The position numbers and the translations under genes are program-made. Below the pieces are notes generated by a model. It saw only the letters and a list, made by a program, of their open reading frames with translations, had not been told where the DNA came from and ran no database searches. From assembly GCA_025127975.1 (NCBI GenBank), contig JAHLYQ010000039.1, positions 56,667 to 120,666 on the forward strand: 64,000 bases of DNA, given 5' to 3'. This stretch comes from Synechococcus sp. CS-1331 (GTDB lineage: Bacteria > Cyanobacteriota > Cyanobacteriia > PCC-6307 > Cyanobiaceae). This document shows, in pieces, positions 28,652 through 38,286 of the stretch (the first letter of the stretch is position 1; the number at the start of each line of letters is the position of its first letter).

Positions 28652-30358
28652 TTGCCTGTGCTGCGACTGAGCCAACTGAAACTGCCCCTCGAGCACACGG
28701 AGGCCGATTTGAGGGCCGCGGTATGTCGGCGGCTGCGTCTCGAATCGCACCAGCTGGGGGCCTTGAGGCTGGTCAAGCGCAGCGTCGATGCCCGCAAGCC
28801 CAAGGCGATCGCCTTGGTGTACAGCCTCGACCTGGAGCTGGCCCTTGATCGCCGCGCTGAAGCAGGTCTGTTGAAGCGCCTCGCCGCTGATCCCCACCTG
28901 GGGCCCAGCCCCGACACCACTTACCACCCCGTGGCCGTGGCCCGCGCCAACGACCTGCGTCCAGTGGTGGTGGGGGCGGGCCCCTGCGGTTACTTCGCCG
29001 CCCTGTTGCTAGCCCAGATGGGCTTCCGCCCCCTGCTGCTGGAACGGGGCAAGGCGATCAGGGAACGCACCGCAGACACCTTCGGCTTCTGGAAGGGCAC
29101 CTGCCGCTTCGATCCCGAGTCCAATGCCCAGTTTGGCGAGGGGGGGGCCGGCACCTTCTCCGACGGCAAGCTCTACAGCCAGGTGAGTGAGGCCAAGCCC
29201 TATGTGCGCAAGGTGCTGGAGGAGTTGGTGGCGGCCGGGGCCAACCCCGAGATTCTCACCCTGCACCATCCCCACATCGGCACCTACAAGCTGGCCACGG
29301 TGGTGCGCGGCCTGCGGCGGCGCATCGAGGCCCTTGGCGGTGAGGTGCGCTTCCAGTGCCGGGTTGATGGCCTGGAGCTGGATCCCCAGGAGCGGGCGGT
29401 GCGGGGCCTGGTGCTGGCGGGCGGCGAGCGGATTGGCGCCGACCGGGTGGTGTTGGCCCTGGGTCACAGCGCCCGCGACAGTTTCGCCATGCTCAAAGCT
29501 GCCGGTGTGGCGATGGTCCCTAAACCCTTTGCGGCGGGACTGCGCATCGAGCATCCCCAGAGCCTGATCGACAGGGCACGCTGGGGTGAGGCCGCCGGCC
29601 ACCCCCGCCTGGGCCCAGCTGAATACAAGTTGGTGCACCACTGCAGCGCACCTGCCCTGCTTGGCCGCAGCGTCTACAGCTTCTGCATGTGTCCTGGCGG
29701 GCTGGTGGTGGGCGCCACCTCCGAGGAGGGCCGCGTGGTGACCAATGGCATGAGTCAGCATTCCCGCAACGAGCGCAACGCCAATAGCGGCCTGGTGGTG
29801 AGCATCGACCTCGCCGACCTCACCCCCTATGGCGAAGGGCCAGGTGATCCGCTGGCCGGCGTCGCCTTCCAGCGCCACTGGGAAGGGCTGGCCTACGCCG
29901 CCGGGGGGTCCTCCTACATGGCCCCAGCCCAATTGGTAGGTGATTTTCTCGCCCGCCGGCCCAGTCGCTGTGCCCAGGGGGTCCAGCCCTCCTATCAGCC
30001 CGGCGTGCGCTACGGCGACCTGGACAGCTGCCTGCCTCCTTTTGTGCTGGAGGCGATTCGGGAGGCCCTGCCCATCTTTGCGCGGCGGATCCCCGGATAT
30101 GCGATGGAGGGGGCCCTGCTGACGGGCGTCGAAACGCGCACATCCTCGCCAGTGCGGTTGCCTCGAGACCAAACAACCCTGGAGTGCATGAACACTCCAG
30201 GGTTGTTTCCAGCTGGGGAGGGTGCCGGCTATGCCGGTGGAATCCTCTCAGCTGCCATTGACGGCATCAAAGTGGCCGAGCAGGTGGCCCTGTCGATCAC
30301 TCATCCTCATCTTCAGCGCCCAGGGGCACAAGGCGAATCTGCTTGCGACCCAATTTGA
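28652..30358 (+). CDS. FAD-dependent dehydrogenase (COG2509-type)
   Basis: A 568-residue flavoprotein. A ~90-residue N-terminal alpha/beta domain (VLRLSQLKLPLEH, LRLVKRSVDAR) is followed by the FAD motif PVVVGAGPCGYFAALLLAQMG. NAQFGEGGAGTFSDGKL and, near the end, FPAGEGAGYAGGILSAAIDGIKVAE complete the pattern of the large uncharacterised dehydrogenase family. Start TTG 28652 (GTG 28658 also possible). The 3' end overlaps the convergent cyAbrB gene by 62 bp. The physiological substrate is not known. Confidence 0.85.
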   Translation: MPVLRLSQLKLPLEHTEADLRAAVCRRLRLESHQLGALRLVKRSVDARKPKAIALVYSLDLELALDRRAEAGLLKRLAADPHLGPSPDTTYHPVAVARANDLRPVVVGAGPCGYFAALLLAQMGFRPLLLERGKAIRERTADTFGFWKGTCRFDPESNAQFGEGGAGTFSDGKLYSQVSEAKPYVRKVLEELVAAGANPEILTLHHPHIGTYKLATVVRGLRRRIEALGGEVRFQCRVDGLELDPQERAVRGLVLAGGERIGADRVVLALGHSARDSFAMLKAAGVAMVPKPFAAGLRIEHPQSLIDRARWGEAAGHPRLGPAEYKLVHHCSAPALLGRSVYSFCMCPGGLVVGATSEEGRVVTNGMSQHSRNERNANSGLVVSIDLADLTPYGEGPGDPLAGVAFQRHWEGLAYAAGGSSYMAPAQLVGDFLARRPSRCAQGVQPSYQPGVRYGDLDSCLPPFVLEAIREALPIFARRIPGYAMEGALLTGVETRTSSPVRLPRDQTTLECMNTPGLFPAGEGAGYAGGILSAAIDGIKVAEQVALSITHPHLQRPGAQGESACDPI

Positions 30359-30659
30359 TCTCAAATTCATCCCCTGGTTTGAGGTCGAGCATGGCTGTAT
30401 AGGCCTTGCCCACCATCAGGTTGCCATTGAACTGAATCTTGGTGTTGAAGCTGAGCTTGCGGCCGCCTTTGCCGGTTTTGGAGGTGCCGCCGAAATCAAC
30501 GCCTTTAGCATTCAGCAGTGCTTCGTAAAAAGCTGTGAAGTTCAGCCGCTCAGATCCATCCCTCTTGTGGGAGATGTAGCCGCAAGCCCGCACGAGATCA
30601 GACTTGCTGACGTCTCCAAGTTCTTTGACCTTCGCGAGGAGGTCTGCGCCGGTGAGCAT
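30297..30659 (-). CDS. cyAbrB-type transcription regulator
   Basis: A 120-residue protein of the cyanobacterial AbrB family, which differs from Bacillus AbrB by having the AbrB-like fold in the C-terminal half. Visible: LTGADLLAKVKELGDVSKSDLVRACGY at the N-terminus, GGRKLSFNTKIQFNGNLMVGKAY in the DNA-binding half, and LKPGDEFEIKLGRKQIRLVPL at the end. In other cyanobacteria cyAbrBs affect carbon/nitrogen balance and expression of carbon-uptake genes, so a link to the sbtA/cso region here is possible but unproved. Confidence 0.92.
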   Translation of the reverse strand: MLTGADLLAKVKELGDVSKSDLVRACGYISHKRDGSERLNFTAFYEALLNAKGVDFGGTSKTGKGGRKLSFNTKIQFNGNLMVGKAYTAMLDLKPGDEFEIKLGRKQIRLVPLGAEDEDE

Positions 30660-30750
30660 GGATAACGTTTATGCAACTTCTGCATTATTGCCCAGCACTC
30701 GCCAATGGTGCAAGCATCTGCTGGGTGGATCCGCTCTAAAAGCAGTTCTG

Positions 30751-30813
30751 GCAGTCGAGTTTGGCAGTTAAGCCTGGCAGTCAAGCCTGGCAGTCAAGCC
30801 TGGCAGTCAAGCC
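30751..30813 (+). repeat. 13-bp tandem repeat, about five copies
   Basis: The core tggcagtcaagcc recurs with period 13 (anchors at 30755, 30768, 30781, 30794, 30807); the outer copies are diverged. It lies between cyAbrB and pgeF, and its last copy supplies the TGA stop of pgeF on the minus strand. The period is not a multiple of three, unlike the intragenic repeats, as expected for mostly non-coding sequence. Confidence 0.9.
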
Positions 30814-31625
30814 TGGGAAACAATGCCGCTCCACTGAACCGCTTTGATCTGGTCGCGCCGCCAAGAGTGAAAAAGAAGTGATTCACTAGCTGTGCAAAGA
30901 GGGCAGATCCCAATTCGATCAGGAGCAATGCCGAGATATTCGAGCTGGCACTGCGCTGCAGCCCGGATGTCCAGCCGGTCCCGCTCGGGATCCGGGTCAT
31001 CCAGCAGGGCCCCACATCGGCGTAAGGCCTCGAGGGCGGCCGGCAGTTGCTTAGAGCCACCAACGTTGGCCTTCAGGCCCCAGGCCACCTGTTCGCTCAC
31101 TCCGCGCTCCACCTGGTAGCAGACCCCACTGATCGCCGGGCCCAGGGCTACGACCAGCTGGTCTGCCTTGCTGCCGCTGGCCACGAGTTGGCCAATGGCC
31201 GAGCTCAGGATGTTGCTGGCCACACCCCGCCAGCCGGCATGGCAGGCCGCCACCCGGCCGGAGCCGGGATCTGCGATCAGCACCGGGGTGCAATCGGCCC
31301 CGCATACCCACAGGCTCTGGCCTCCGCCATCGCTCACCAGTCCATCGGCTTTTGGCCAGGGCTGGCAGGCCGCCTGGCTCGCCGCGAGGACCCGATTGCC
31401 GTGGACCTGCTGGGGTCGGTGCACGCTCACCCCGGCACTCACGTAGCCCGCCAGGACTTCGGGCCCTCGCCCCTGCCACTGGCGGGTGAAAAACCCGTGC
31501 TCGAAGCCCTGAAGGAGGTCGCACTGGAGGTAATAGCCGCCATAGGTGCCCACCCAGGTCCAGCCCTCCAGGCTGTTGAAGTCCCGGTCGGGCTTGTCAA
31601 AGGGTGGATCAACCGCTTCGGCCAT
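30807..31625 (-). CDS. pgeF: Peptidoglycan editing factor PgeF / YfiH-family purine nucleoside phosphorylase
   Basis: A 272-residue cytoplasmic protein. The metal-site motifs are QVHGNRV, VCGADCTPVLIADP and ACHAGWRGVASNIL with its His/Cys residues, then LGPAISGVCYQV and ICPLCTASESLLFHSWRRD. Members cleave nucleosides or correct mis-incorporated residues in peptidoglycan precursors. It is the third gene of the S1-Tab2-PgeF unit, 11 bases after Tab2. Confidence 0.88.
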   Translation of the reverse strand: MAEAVDPPFDKPDRDFNSLEGWTWVGTYGGYYLQCDLLQGFEHGFFTRQWQGRGPEVLAGYVSAGVSVHRPQQVHGNRVLAASQAACQPWPKADGLVSDGGGQSLWVCGADCTPVLIADPGSGRVAACHAGWRGVASNILSSAIGQLVASGSKADQLVVALGPAISGVCYQVERGVSEQVAWGLKANVGGSKQLPAALEALRRCGALLDDPDPERDRLDIRAAAQCQLEYLGIAPDRIGICPLCTASESLLFHSWRRDQIKAVQWSGIVSQA

Positions 31626-31636
31626 GGGCTGGCAGC

Positions 31637-32518
31637 TCAGGCGTCGGGTAGGTCGCGCAGCAGCCAGAAGCCCTCGAAGCGCTGGTCAGCTTCGTTGGCC
31701 TGCACGGCCATGAATTGCAGGCCCCCAGCCTGGGTGCGCGCTGCGGCAAAGGCTCTGGCGGCAGCCTCTGCCTCAGCCTGGTCCAGGTTGGTCAGGAGCC
31801 AGCGGTCTTCCATGCCGGCTTCCAGCACCAGTTGCAGCCCGCTGATCTCCAGCCGCACCGGCTCCAGGCCAGCCAGCCAGCCCGCCAGGGCGAGGGCCCT
31901 GCTGGGGCTGAAGAGGCGAATGCCGGGCACGGGCACCTCGGCCTCCAGGCCGGGTGGCAGGGGCACCAGGCCCGCGAACCCCAGATCCCATTCCCCGGCC
32001 CCGGCCAGCGCCTCCAGGGGCAAGCTGGCCCAGGCCCAGCTCTCGCCGCGGGCGGCCTCGGGCAGGGGCACGGCGATCGGGCGGAGCGGCTGGGGCGGGG
32101 GGGCCAGGGGGCCCGCCATGTAGCCAGGCTCGTGGGGATAAACGCTGCGCTCCCGCTCCTGCAGCCAGTTGACCAAGGCGTAGGCGCGGCGGCTGCTCAC
32201 CAGCTCCATCCCCAGGCCTTCGGCAGCCCGCTGCACCATGGTGCGCATCGAGGCACGCCAGCAGCGCAGGCGCCGCGGCGGGGCGAAGCCCTGGTCCTCG
32301 GCGGCGCAGAGGGCCTGCTCCAGCGCTTCCTTCAGCCAGATTGAGTTGACGCTGGTTGCCGGGCAGGTCTGTACCCAACGAAACTGGTGCGAGGTGCCGT
32401 CATCGCCTGCCCCAACCTCTGGGGTGGAGCAGATCAGTAGTTCCCAGCGTTTCTTGCCATCGGCTTCCAGAATCGGACGGGAGTAATAGTCGAGTTCCCA
32501 GTCAGGGGCCTGCATCAT
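31637..32518 (-). CDS. Tab2/Atab2-family RNA-binding protein
   Basis: A 293-residue protein starting MMQAPDWELDYYSRPILEADGKKRWELLI. This is the start of the Tab2 family, whose plastid members bind the psaB mRNA leader and activate photosystem I translation. CWRASMRTMVQRAAEGLGM and the C-terminal FEGFWLLRDLPDA are other conserved blocks. Its ATG overlaps the stop of the S1-domain gene upstream (ATGA), so the two are translationally coupled. That pairing suits a role in translation. Confidence 0.87.
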   Translation of the reverse strand: MMQAPDWELDYYSRPILEADGKKRWELLICSTPEVGAGDDGTSHQFRWVQTCPATSVNSIWLKEALEQALCAAEDQGFAPPRRLRCWRASMRTMVQRAAEGLGMELVSSRRAYALVNWLQERERSVYPHEPGYMAGPLAPPPQPLRPIAVPLPEAARGESWAWASLPLEALAGAGEWDLGFAGLVPLPPGLEAEVPVPGIRLFSPSRALALAGWLAGLEPVRLEISGLQLVLEAGMEDRWLLTNLDQAEAEAAARAFAAARTQAGGLQFMAVQANEADQRFEGFWLLRDLPDA

Positions 32519-33759
32519 CCGGCGTCCTGCTCCCTCTGACGCAGGCTGGCCCGGGCCCGGTTGGCCCGGTCGGCGGCCTCGGCCATCACCGTGTCGCGGG
32601 CAATCAGCAGTTCGCCGGGTTGGCCCTCCAGCAGCGCGGTGTTGAGGGCGATGCGCCCCCGGCCCGGATCCAGCTCGGTGATCAGGGCCTGGAGCCGCTC
32701 GCCCTGTCCAAATACCTCCCGCACATCCCTCAGCTGGCCTCCGGTGATCGCCGACTGGTGCAGCAGTCCGCTCACCCCCCCCAGATCCACGAACAGTCCG
32801 TAGGGCTTGATCGACACCACCTGGCCTTCCACCAGCTGGCCCACCTCCAAATTTTGGAAGAGGGCAGCGGTGGCCGCCCTCTTCTCCGACAGCACCAGCT
32901 TGCGGGTTTCCGGGTTGACTTCCAGGAAGGCGGCGCCAAGGGTTTTGCCCACCAGGGCCTCGTGGTTCTCGCCCTCCTGCAGTTGGGAACGGGGGATGAA
33001 GCCGCGCAGGCCCTCCAGCTCGCAGGTGACACCACCACGGTTGAAGCCGTTCACCTTCACCTGCACAACCTTGCCCTCCTTCTCCAGTTGGCGCACCTTC
33101 TCCCAGCTCTGGCGCAGGGCCAGGGCGCGGGCGCTGATCGTCACCATGCCGTCGGCGTTTTGCTCGCGAGTGACGAGCACTTCGAGCTCCAGGCCCTTCG
33201 GGAAACGCTCCTTCAGGTTGGTGATCACCCCCAGCCCGCATTCACTTTTGGGCATGAAGCCCGGGGCCTTGCCGCCGATATCCACATAGACCCCATCGCT
33301 CTCCATGCCGATAACCGTGCCCCGCACCACTTCGCCGGTGGTGCCGTGGGGCTCGTGGTCATCCAGGGCAGCCAGGAAGGCTTCTTCGTCGAAATCGAAG
33401 TCGTCCACACTGCGGGCCGCCTGCTTAGGAGTTGGGGCGGATCGCTTGGCCTGGCCCCGTTGGCTGGGGTCCGGACCCAGCAGGTCGGCCATGCTGAGGC
33501 CCTCCATCGAGCCCATTTCAAACAGCTCCCCATCGTCTGCAGGGGAGAGGCCGGGAGCCGCCGGCTGCGGGGCTTGGAGGGTCTTGGGCTCCGGCGCTGG
33601 CGGCGCTGGCCCATCCTTGCGGATCATCACCACCTGGGGGGGCTTGCGCAGCGGCGCCACCGGCAGGGGCCGGGGGGCAACGGGGGGCCGGGGCCTGGAG
33701 GAGGAAGATCCCGGGCCGGCGGATGAAGATGGGGGCTGTTGGCTGCCGGTATCGGCCAT
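32515..33759 (-). CDS. S1-domain RNA-binding protein (30S ribosomal protein S1-type)
   Basis: A 414-residue protein with a ~135-residue Pro/Ser-rich, likely disordered N-terminus. Three S1 domains follow, at about 140-210 (GTVIGMESDGVYVDIGGKAPGF), 225-295 (VNGFNRGGVTCELEGLRGF) and 310-380 (GQVVSIKPYGLFVDLGG). Cyanobacteria usually have two S1 paralogues of ~300-340 residues, and the extended N-terminus is the difference here. The start at 33759 (MADTGSQQ) was chosen; an ATG at 33810 would overlap the start of the divergent creatininase gene. Confidence 0.87.
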   Translation of the reverse strand: MADTGSQQPPSSSAGPGSSSSRPRPPVAPRPLPVAPLRKPPQVVMIRKDGPAPPAPEPKTLQAPQPAAPGLSPADDGELFEMGSMEGLSMADLLGPDPSQRGQAKRSAPTPKQAARSVDDFDFDEEAFLAALDDHEPHGTTGEVVRGTVIGMESDGVYVDIGGKAPGFMPKSECGLGVITNLKERFPKGLELEVLVTREQNADGMVTISARALALRQSWEKVRQLEKEGKVVQVKVNGFNRGGVTCELEGLRGFIPRSQLQEGENHEALVGKTLGAAFLEVNPETRKLVLSEKRAATAALFQNLEVGQLVEGQVVSIKPYGLFVDLGGVSGLLHQSAITGGQLRDVREVFGQGERLQALITELDPGRGRIALNTALLEGQPGELLIARDTVMAEAADRANRARASLRQREQDAG

Positions 33760-33808
33760 CTCCACGGTGAGCTCAGAGCACCACACTGTAGGGATCAGTT
33801 CTGAAGCC

Positions 33809-34594
33809 ATGGACCATCAGCGCCATCTGCAGCGTCTGGCCTGGCCCCAGGTAGAGCAGCTGGCCGCCCAGCCCGGGAGCACGGTGGTTTGGCCGTGGGG
33901 GGCGGTTGAGCAGCATGGGCCCCACCTTCCCCTATGCACCGATGGCCTGTTTGCCGAGCGGGTGCTGGATGCGGTGCTGGCAAGCCTCGATCCAGCCCTA
34001 CCGATTCTGAGGCTGCCCTTGCAGAGCATTGGGTGTTCCCCGGAGCACCGCGGCTTCCCCGGCACCCTCAGCCTTTCCCCGGCCCTGCTGATCGAGCTGA
34101 CCGTGGCCGTGGGTCAGCAACTGGCCGCGGCGGGATTCCAGCGCCTGGTGCTGTTCAATGCCCATGGCGGCCAGATTGCCCTGCTGCAGACGGCTGCGCG
34201 TCAGCTGGGCCTGCTCTGCCCAGAGCTGGCGGTATTCCCCTGTTTCCTCTGGAATGGCCCGGAGGGCATTGCCGAGCTGATCCCCGAGCCGGAGCGATCG
34301 GAGGGCCTCCATGCCGGCCTGGCGGAAACAAGTCTGATGCTGCACCTAGCCCCCCAGCTGGTGGGCCAGGAGCGTCCCTGCGATGGCACGGGGCTGACCA
34401 TTCCCACGGGCTGGAGCCTGGAGGCTGGGGCTCCCCTGGCCTGGTTCAGCCACAACCTCAGCTCCAGCGGCGTAATTGGCGACGCCCGGGGTGCCTCTGC
34501 CGCCCTCGGCGACAGGTTGTTTGACCTGCTGGTTGCGGGTTGGCGGCAGCGGCTTGATGCCCTGCTGAACAGCGCCTGGCCAGCTCCCCACTGA
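33809..34594 (+). CDS. Creatininase-family amidohydrolase
   Basis: A 261-residue protein with the family metal-binding pattern: [19 protein letters not shown] (E-x-H and D ligands), [22 protein letters not shown] and [11 protein letters not shown] (His and Glu). The family includes creatininase, FAPy deformylase-type and mycofactocin enzymes, and the reaction here cannot be assigned. It is divergent from the S1-domain gene, with about 50 bases between the two starts. Confidence 0.85.
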   Translation: MDHQRHLQRLAWPQVEQLAAQPGSTVVWPWGAVEQHGPHLPLCTDGLFAERVLDAVLASLDPALPILRLPLQSIGCSPEHRGFPGTLSLSPALLIELTVAVGQQLAAAGFQRLVLFNAHGGQIALLQTAARQLGLLCPELAVFPCFLWNGPEGIAELIPEPERSEGLHAGLAETSLMLHLAPQLVGQERPCDGTGLTIPTGWSLEAGAPLAWFSHNLSSSGVIGDARGASAALGDRLFDLLVAGWRQRLDALLNSAWPAPH

Positions 34595-34637
34595 GGGTGG
34601 TTACAGTTCATTCAACTGTTCCAACAGAACCGAAGCC

Positions 34638-35372
34638 ATGGCATCCATCGCTGCTGCATCCATCGCCGCTCCTGCAGTGTCCGGGGCCTCTGCCACCGAC
34701 CAGCTCCCCGATTTCAGCAGCGAGCTTTACAAGGATGCCTACAGCCGCATCAATGCGATCGTGATCGAAGGTGAGCAAGAAGCCCACGACAACTACCTAT
34801 CTATCGGCACCCTGATCCCCGATCAGGCTGAAGAGCTGGGCCGCCTCGCCCGCATGGAGATTAAGCACATGAAAGGGTTCACTGCCTGTGCCAACAACCT
34901 TGGCGTGACCGCAGACATGCCCTTTGCCAAGGAGTTCTTCGCGCCCCTGCACGGCAACTTTCAGACGGCGCTGGCCGAAGGCAAGGTGGTCACCTGCCTG
35001 TTGATCCAGGCCATCTTGATCGAGGCCTTCGCGATTTCCGCTTACCACATCTATATTCCGGTCGCCGATCCCTTCGCTCGCAAGATCACTGAGGGAGTGG
35101 TCAAAGACGAATACACCCACCTCAATTACGGCCAGCAGTGGCTCAAGGCCAACTTGGAGACCTGCCGCGAGGAGCTGGAGCAGGCCAACCGGGCCAACCT
35201 GCCCCTGGTGCGCAAAATGCTCGAGCAGGTTGCCAGCGACGCTTCCGTGCTGCAGATGGATCAGGAAGACCTGATGGCCGATTTCCTCAGCTCCTACCAG
35301 GAGGCCCTGCTGGACGTCGGCCTCACCAGCCGGGAGATCGCCCGGATGGCCGCGGCCGCCCTGGTGGGTTGA
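34638..35372 (+). CDS. ado: Aldehyde-deformylating oxygenase (alkane synthesis)
   Basis: Converts fatty aldehydes to alkanes plus formate, using a di-iron centre in a ferritin-like bundle. Iron-ligand segments are [32 protein letters not shown] and [10 protein letters not shown]. The length of 244 residues is slightly more than the usual 231 because of an Ala-rich N-terminus ([13 protein letters not shown]). It lies 52 bp before aar, the conserved cyanobacterial pair. Confidence 0.96.
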   Translation: MASIAAASIAAPAVSGASATDQLPDFSSELYKDAYSRINAIVIEGEQEAHDNYLSIGTLIPDQAEELGRLARMEIKHMKGFTACANNLGVTADMPFAKEFFAPLHGNFQTALAEGKVVTCLLIQAILIEAFAISAYHIYIPVADPFARKITEGVVKDEYTHLNYGQQWLKANLETCREELEQANRANLPLVRKMLEQVASDASVLQMDQEDLMADFLSSYQEALLDVGLTSREIARMAAAALVG

Positions 35373-35424
35373 GCCCGGTCCCCTGGAGGGATGTAGCGTC
35401 GGCGACATCCCTAGTGATTCGGCA

Positions 35425-36477
35425 ATGTTCGGCCTGATCGGTCACTCCACAAACTTTGAGGAGGCCCGTGCCAAAGCACGCAGCCTCGGCTTTGAGGAGT
35501 TTGCCGAGGGCAACCTGGATATGTGGTGCAGCGCCCCACCCCAATTGGTGGAGCGGTTGGAGGTAACCAACCCCAGTGGCAAGAAGATCGAAGGCGCCTA
35601 CATCGACTCCTGCTTTGTACCTGAGATGTTGAGCCGTTTCAAAACGGCCAGGCGCAAGGTGTTGAGCGCCATGGAGCTGGCCCAGAAAAGTGGCCTCGAC
35701 ATCACAGCCCTGGGTGGCTTCACCTCGATCATTTTTGAAAACTTCAACCTGCTCAAAGAGCAGCAGATCCGCTCCACAACTCTGGAGTGGCAGCGCTTCA
35801 CCACGGGCAATACCCATACGGCCTGGGTGATTTGCCGTCAGGTTGAAACCAATGCTCCCCGGCTGGGTATTGACCTGCGCCAGGCCAGTGTTGCAGTGGT
35901 TGGCGCCACCGGGGATATCGGCAGTGCGGTTTGTCGCTGGCTGAGCCAGCGCACTGGCATCAAGGAACTGCTGCTGGTGGCCCGCCAACAGCAACCCCTG
36001 CTGGACCTGCAGCAGGAGCTTGGTGGTGGCCAGATTCTCAGCCTCGAGGAAGCCTTGCCCCAGGCGGATGTGGTTGTTTGGGTCGCCAGCCTGCCCCAGA
36101 CCCTCAGCATCGATGTCGACAAACTCAAATCGCCTTGCCTGATGATCGATGGCGGCTATCCGAAAAACCTCGACAGCAAGGCCAACGGCGCCGGCATCCA
36201 CGTGCTCAAGGGTGGAATCGTGGAATTCTTCAGCGACATCACCTGGCAGATGATGGAAATGGCGGAGATGGCAAATCCCAGCAGGCAGATGTTTGCCTGC
36301 TTCGCCGAGGCGATCCTGCTGGAGTTTGAAGGCATCCATACCAACTTCAGCTGGGGCCGCAACAACATCAGCCTTGACAAGATGGACCTGATCGGCGCGG
36401 CCTCCCTGCGCCATGGGTTTGAGGCCCTCAGCCTCAGCTTGCAGCCGGACGCCTCCCTGGCCATGGCCCCTGCCTAG
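35425..36477 (+). CDS. aar: Long-chain acyl-[ACP] reductase
   Basis: Reduces fatty acyl-ACP with NADPH to the aldehyde used by the preceding enzyme. It starts [18 protein letters not shown]. The Rossmann motif is [16 protein letters not shown], and the putative thioester Cys lies in MFACFAEAI at about residue 292. The length of 350 residues is near the usual ~340. It precedes accA by 32 bp, which links it to fatty-acid supply. Confidence 0.96.
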   Translation: MFGLIGHSTNFEEARAKARSLGFEEFAEGNLDMWCSAPPQLVERLEVTNPSGKKIEGAYIDSCFVPEMLSRFKTARRKVLSAMELAQKSGLDITALGGFTSIIFENFNLLKEQQIRSTTLEWQRFTTGNTHTAWVICRQVETNAPRLGIDLRQASVAVVGATGDIGSAVCRWLSQRTGIKELLLVARQQQPLLDLQQELGGGQILSLEEALPQADVVVWVASLPQTLSIDVDKLKSPCLMIDGGYPKNLDSKANGAGIHVLKGGIVEFFSDITWQMMEMAEMANPSRQMFACFAEAILLEFEGIHTNFSWGRNNISLDKMDLIGAASLRHGFEALSLSLQPDASLAMAPA

Positions 36478-36509
36478 CCCTTTTGCCCAATCCCAAAGCA
36501 CCCCCCGCC

Positions 36510-37499
36510 ATGGCCCGTCGCGCCCTGCTGGAGTTCGAAAAACCGCTGGTTGAGCTGGAGGAGCAGATCGAGCAGATCCGCCAGTTGGCGCGTGACTCGG
36601 AAGTGGATGTGAGCCAGCAGCTGCTGCAGCTTGAAACCTTGGCAACCCGCCGCCGCAAGGACATCTTCGAGGCCCTAACTCCTGCCCAGAAGATTCAGGT
36701 TGCCCGCCACCCCCAACGGCCCAGCACCCTGGACTACATCCAGGTGATCACCGATGAGTGGCTGGAGCTGCATGGGGATCGGCGCGGCAGTGACGACAAG
36801 GCCCTAGTCGGGGGCGTGGGCCGGATCGGGGACCAGGCTGTTGTGTTGCTGGGCCATCAGAAGGGGCGTGACACCAAGGAAAACGTGGCCCGCAATTTCG
36901 GCATGGCCTCCCCCGGTGGCTACCGCAAGGCGATGCGGCTAATGGAACATGCCGACCGCTTTCGCCTGCCGATCCTCAGCTTCATCGACACCCCTGGCGC
37001 CTACGCCGGTGTGCTGGCAGAGGAACAGGGCCAGGGCGAGGCGATTGCCTTCAATCTGCGCGAGATGTTCCGCCTGCGGGTGCCGATTTTGGCCACCGTG
37101 ATCGGGGAGGGTGGCTCCGGTGGCGCCCTCGGGATCGGCGTGGCAGACAGGCTGCTGATGTTTGAGCACAGCGTCTACACCGTGGCGAGTCCGGAAGCCT
37201 GTGCCTCGATTCTCTGGCGGGATGCGGGCAAGGCCTCCGCCGCTGCGGAAGCGCTCAAAATCACCGGTCCAGACCTGCTCAAGCTCGGCGTTGTCGATCT
37301 GGTGTTGCCGGAGCCCTGCGGCGGCAACCACTGGGCACCCTTACAGGCCGCGGAAACCCTGAAGACCGCCCTGCTCGAGCAGCTGGCCGAGCTTCAGGGC
37401 CTGAGTGAAAAGCAGCTGATCGAGCAGCGCTATGGGAAGTTTCGGCGCATGGGCCGTTTCCTCGAGAGCGAGGCCCCAGAGCCAGCCCCGGGTCCTTAG
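36510..37499 (+). CDS. accA: Acetyl-CoA carboxylase carboxyltransferase subunit alpha
   Basis: Part of the enzyme making malonyl-CoA for fatty-acid synthesis. It starts [20 protein letters not shown]. The core has [26 protein letters not shown] and [13 protein letters not shown], and [12 protein letters not shown] follows. At 329 residues it is full length. Clustering with aar and ado on one strand is common in cyanobacteria and suggests joint control of hydrocarbon precursor supply. Confidence 0.96.
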   Translation: MARRALLEFEKPLVELEEQIEQIRQLARDSEVDVSQQLLQLETLATRRRKDIFEALTPAQKIQVARHPQRPSTLDYIQVITDEWLELHGDRRGSDDKALVGGVGRIGDQAVVLLGHQKGRDTKENVARNFGMASPGGYRKAMRLMEHADRFRLPILSFIDTPGAYAGVLAEEQGQGEAIAFNLREMFRLRVPILATVIGEGGSGGALGIGVADRLLMFEHSVYTVASPEACASILWRDAGKASAAAEALKITGPDLLKLGVVDLVLPEPCGGNHWAPLQAAETLKTALLEQLAELQGLSEKQLIEQRYGKFRRMGRFLESEAPEPAPGP

Positions 37500-37501
37500 G
37501 G

Positions 37502-38278
37502 TTGCCTCAAGAGCGCCCTTCCTTTGCAACCGCTCTCCCCTCGCAACCTTGCCTCTTGTCTGATTCATCGGCAGTGGCCCTGATTTCCGGGGCTTCCCGG
37601 GGCATCGGTGCCGCGGCGGCCCGGATTTTTGCCGCAGCTGGCTACGACCTGCTGCTGCTGGCCAGGCCCTCTGCCGAGCTCGACGGCCTGGCCGCTGAGC
37701 TCAAGCCCCTGGGCCGTCGGGTTGAGATCCAGGCCCTTGACCTAAGCGATCCGGCGGCCATCGCGCCCGGTGTGGCTGCACTTTGCGACCGGGGTCTAGC
37801 CCCCACCGTGGTAGTCAACAATGCGGGCATGGCTTACACCGGCCCGCTGGCTGCCATGCCGCTTGAGCAGTGGCAGCGGCTGATGCAACTAAACCTGACT
37901 GCCGTATTCCAGCTTTGTCAGGTGCTTTTGCCGGGGCTGCGCCAGGCGGGGGGAGGCCACATCATCAACGTCAGCAGCCATGCGGCCCACCACGCCTTCC
38001 CAGACTGGGGTGCCTACTGCATCAGCAAGGCTGCCCTGGCAGCGTTCAGCCGCTGTCTGGCCGCTGAAGAACGGGCCCACGGAATACGGGTCAGCACCCT
38101 GACCCTGGGTTCGGTGAATACCCCCCTCTGGGAGAGCGAAACCGTCCACAGTACCTTCGATCGCCGTGCCATGCTTGACGCCGGGCGGGCAGCTGAAGCC
38201 CTGCTGTATTTGGCCCAACAGCCCGCCACCCAGGTGGTGGAAGACCTCACCCTCATGCCGGCTGCCGGCGCGTTTTGA
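37502..38278 (+). CDS. Short-chain dehydrogenase/reductase
   Basis: A 258-residue NAD(P)H oxidoreductase. SGASRGIGAAAARIF is the coenzyme motif, VVNNAGMAY the NAG motif, and INVSSHAAH with the YCISKAAL catalytic Tyr-x3-Lys. The start may be TTG 37502 or TTG 37556 (LSDSSAVALISG). It follows accA directly and precedes folE. The substrate is unknown; a role in the lipid or hydrocarbon branch is possible from context. Confidence 0.87.
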   Translation: MPQERPSFATALPSQPCLLSDSSAVALISGASRGIGAAAARIFAAAGYDLLLLARPSAELDGLAAELKPLGRRVEIQALDLSDPAAIAPGVAALCDRGLAPTVVVNNAGMAYTGPLAAMPLEQWQRLMQLNLTAVFQLCQVLLPGLRQAGGGHIINVSSHAAHHAFPDWGAYCISKAALAAFSRCLAAEERAHGIRVSTLTLGSVNTPLWESETVHSTFDRRAMLDAGRAAEALLYLAQQPATQVVEDLTLMPAAGAF

Positions 38279-38286
38279 GCACCTCC

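Noticed and set aside
30751-30813. Possible CRISPR array
   Set aside because: The repeats are 13 bp with no unique spacers between them and no cas genes nearby.
32516-33241. Upstream extension of the Tab2 gene in the same frame
   Set aside because: This part is out-of-frame sequence of the S1-domain gene; the conserved Tab2 start is at 32518.
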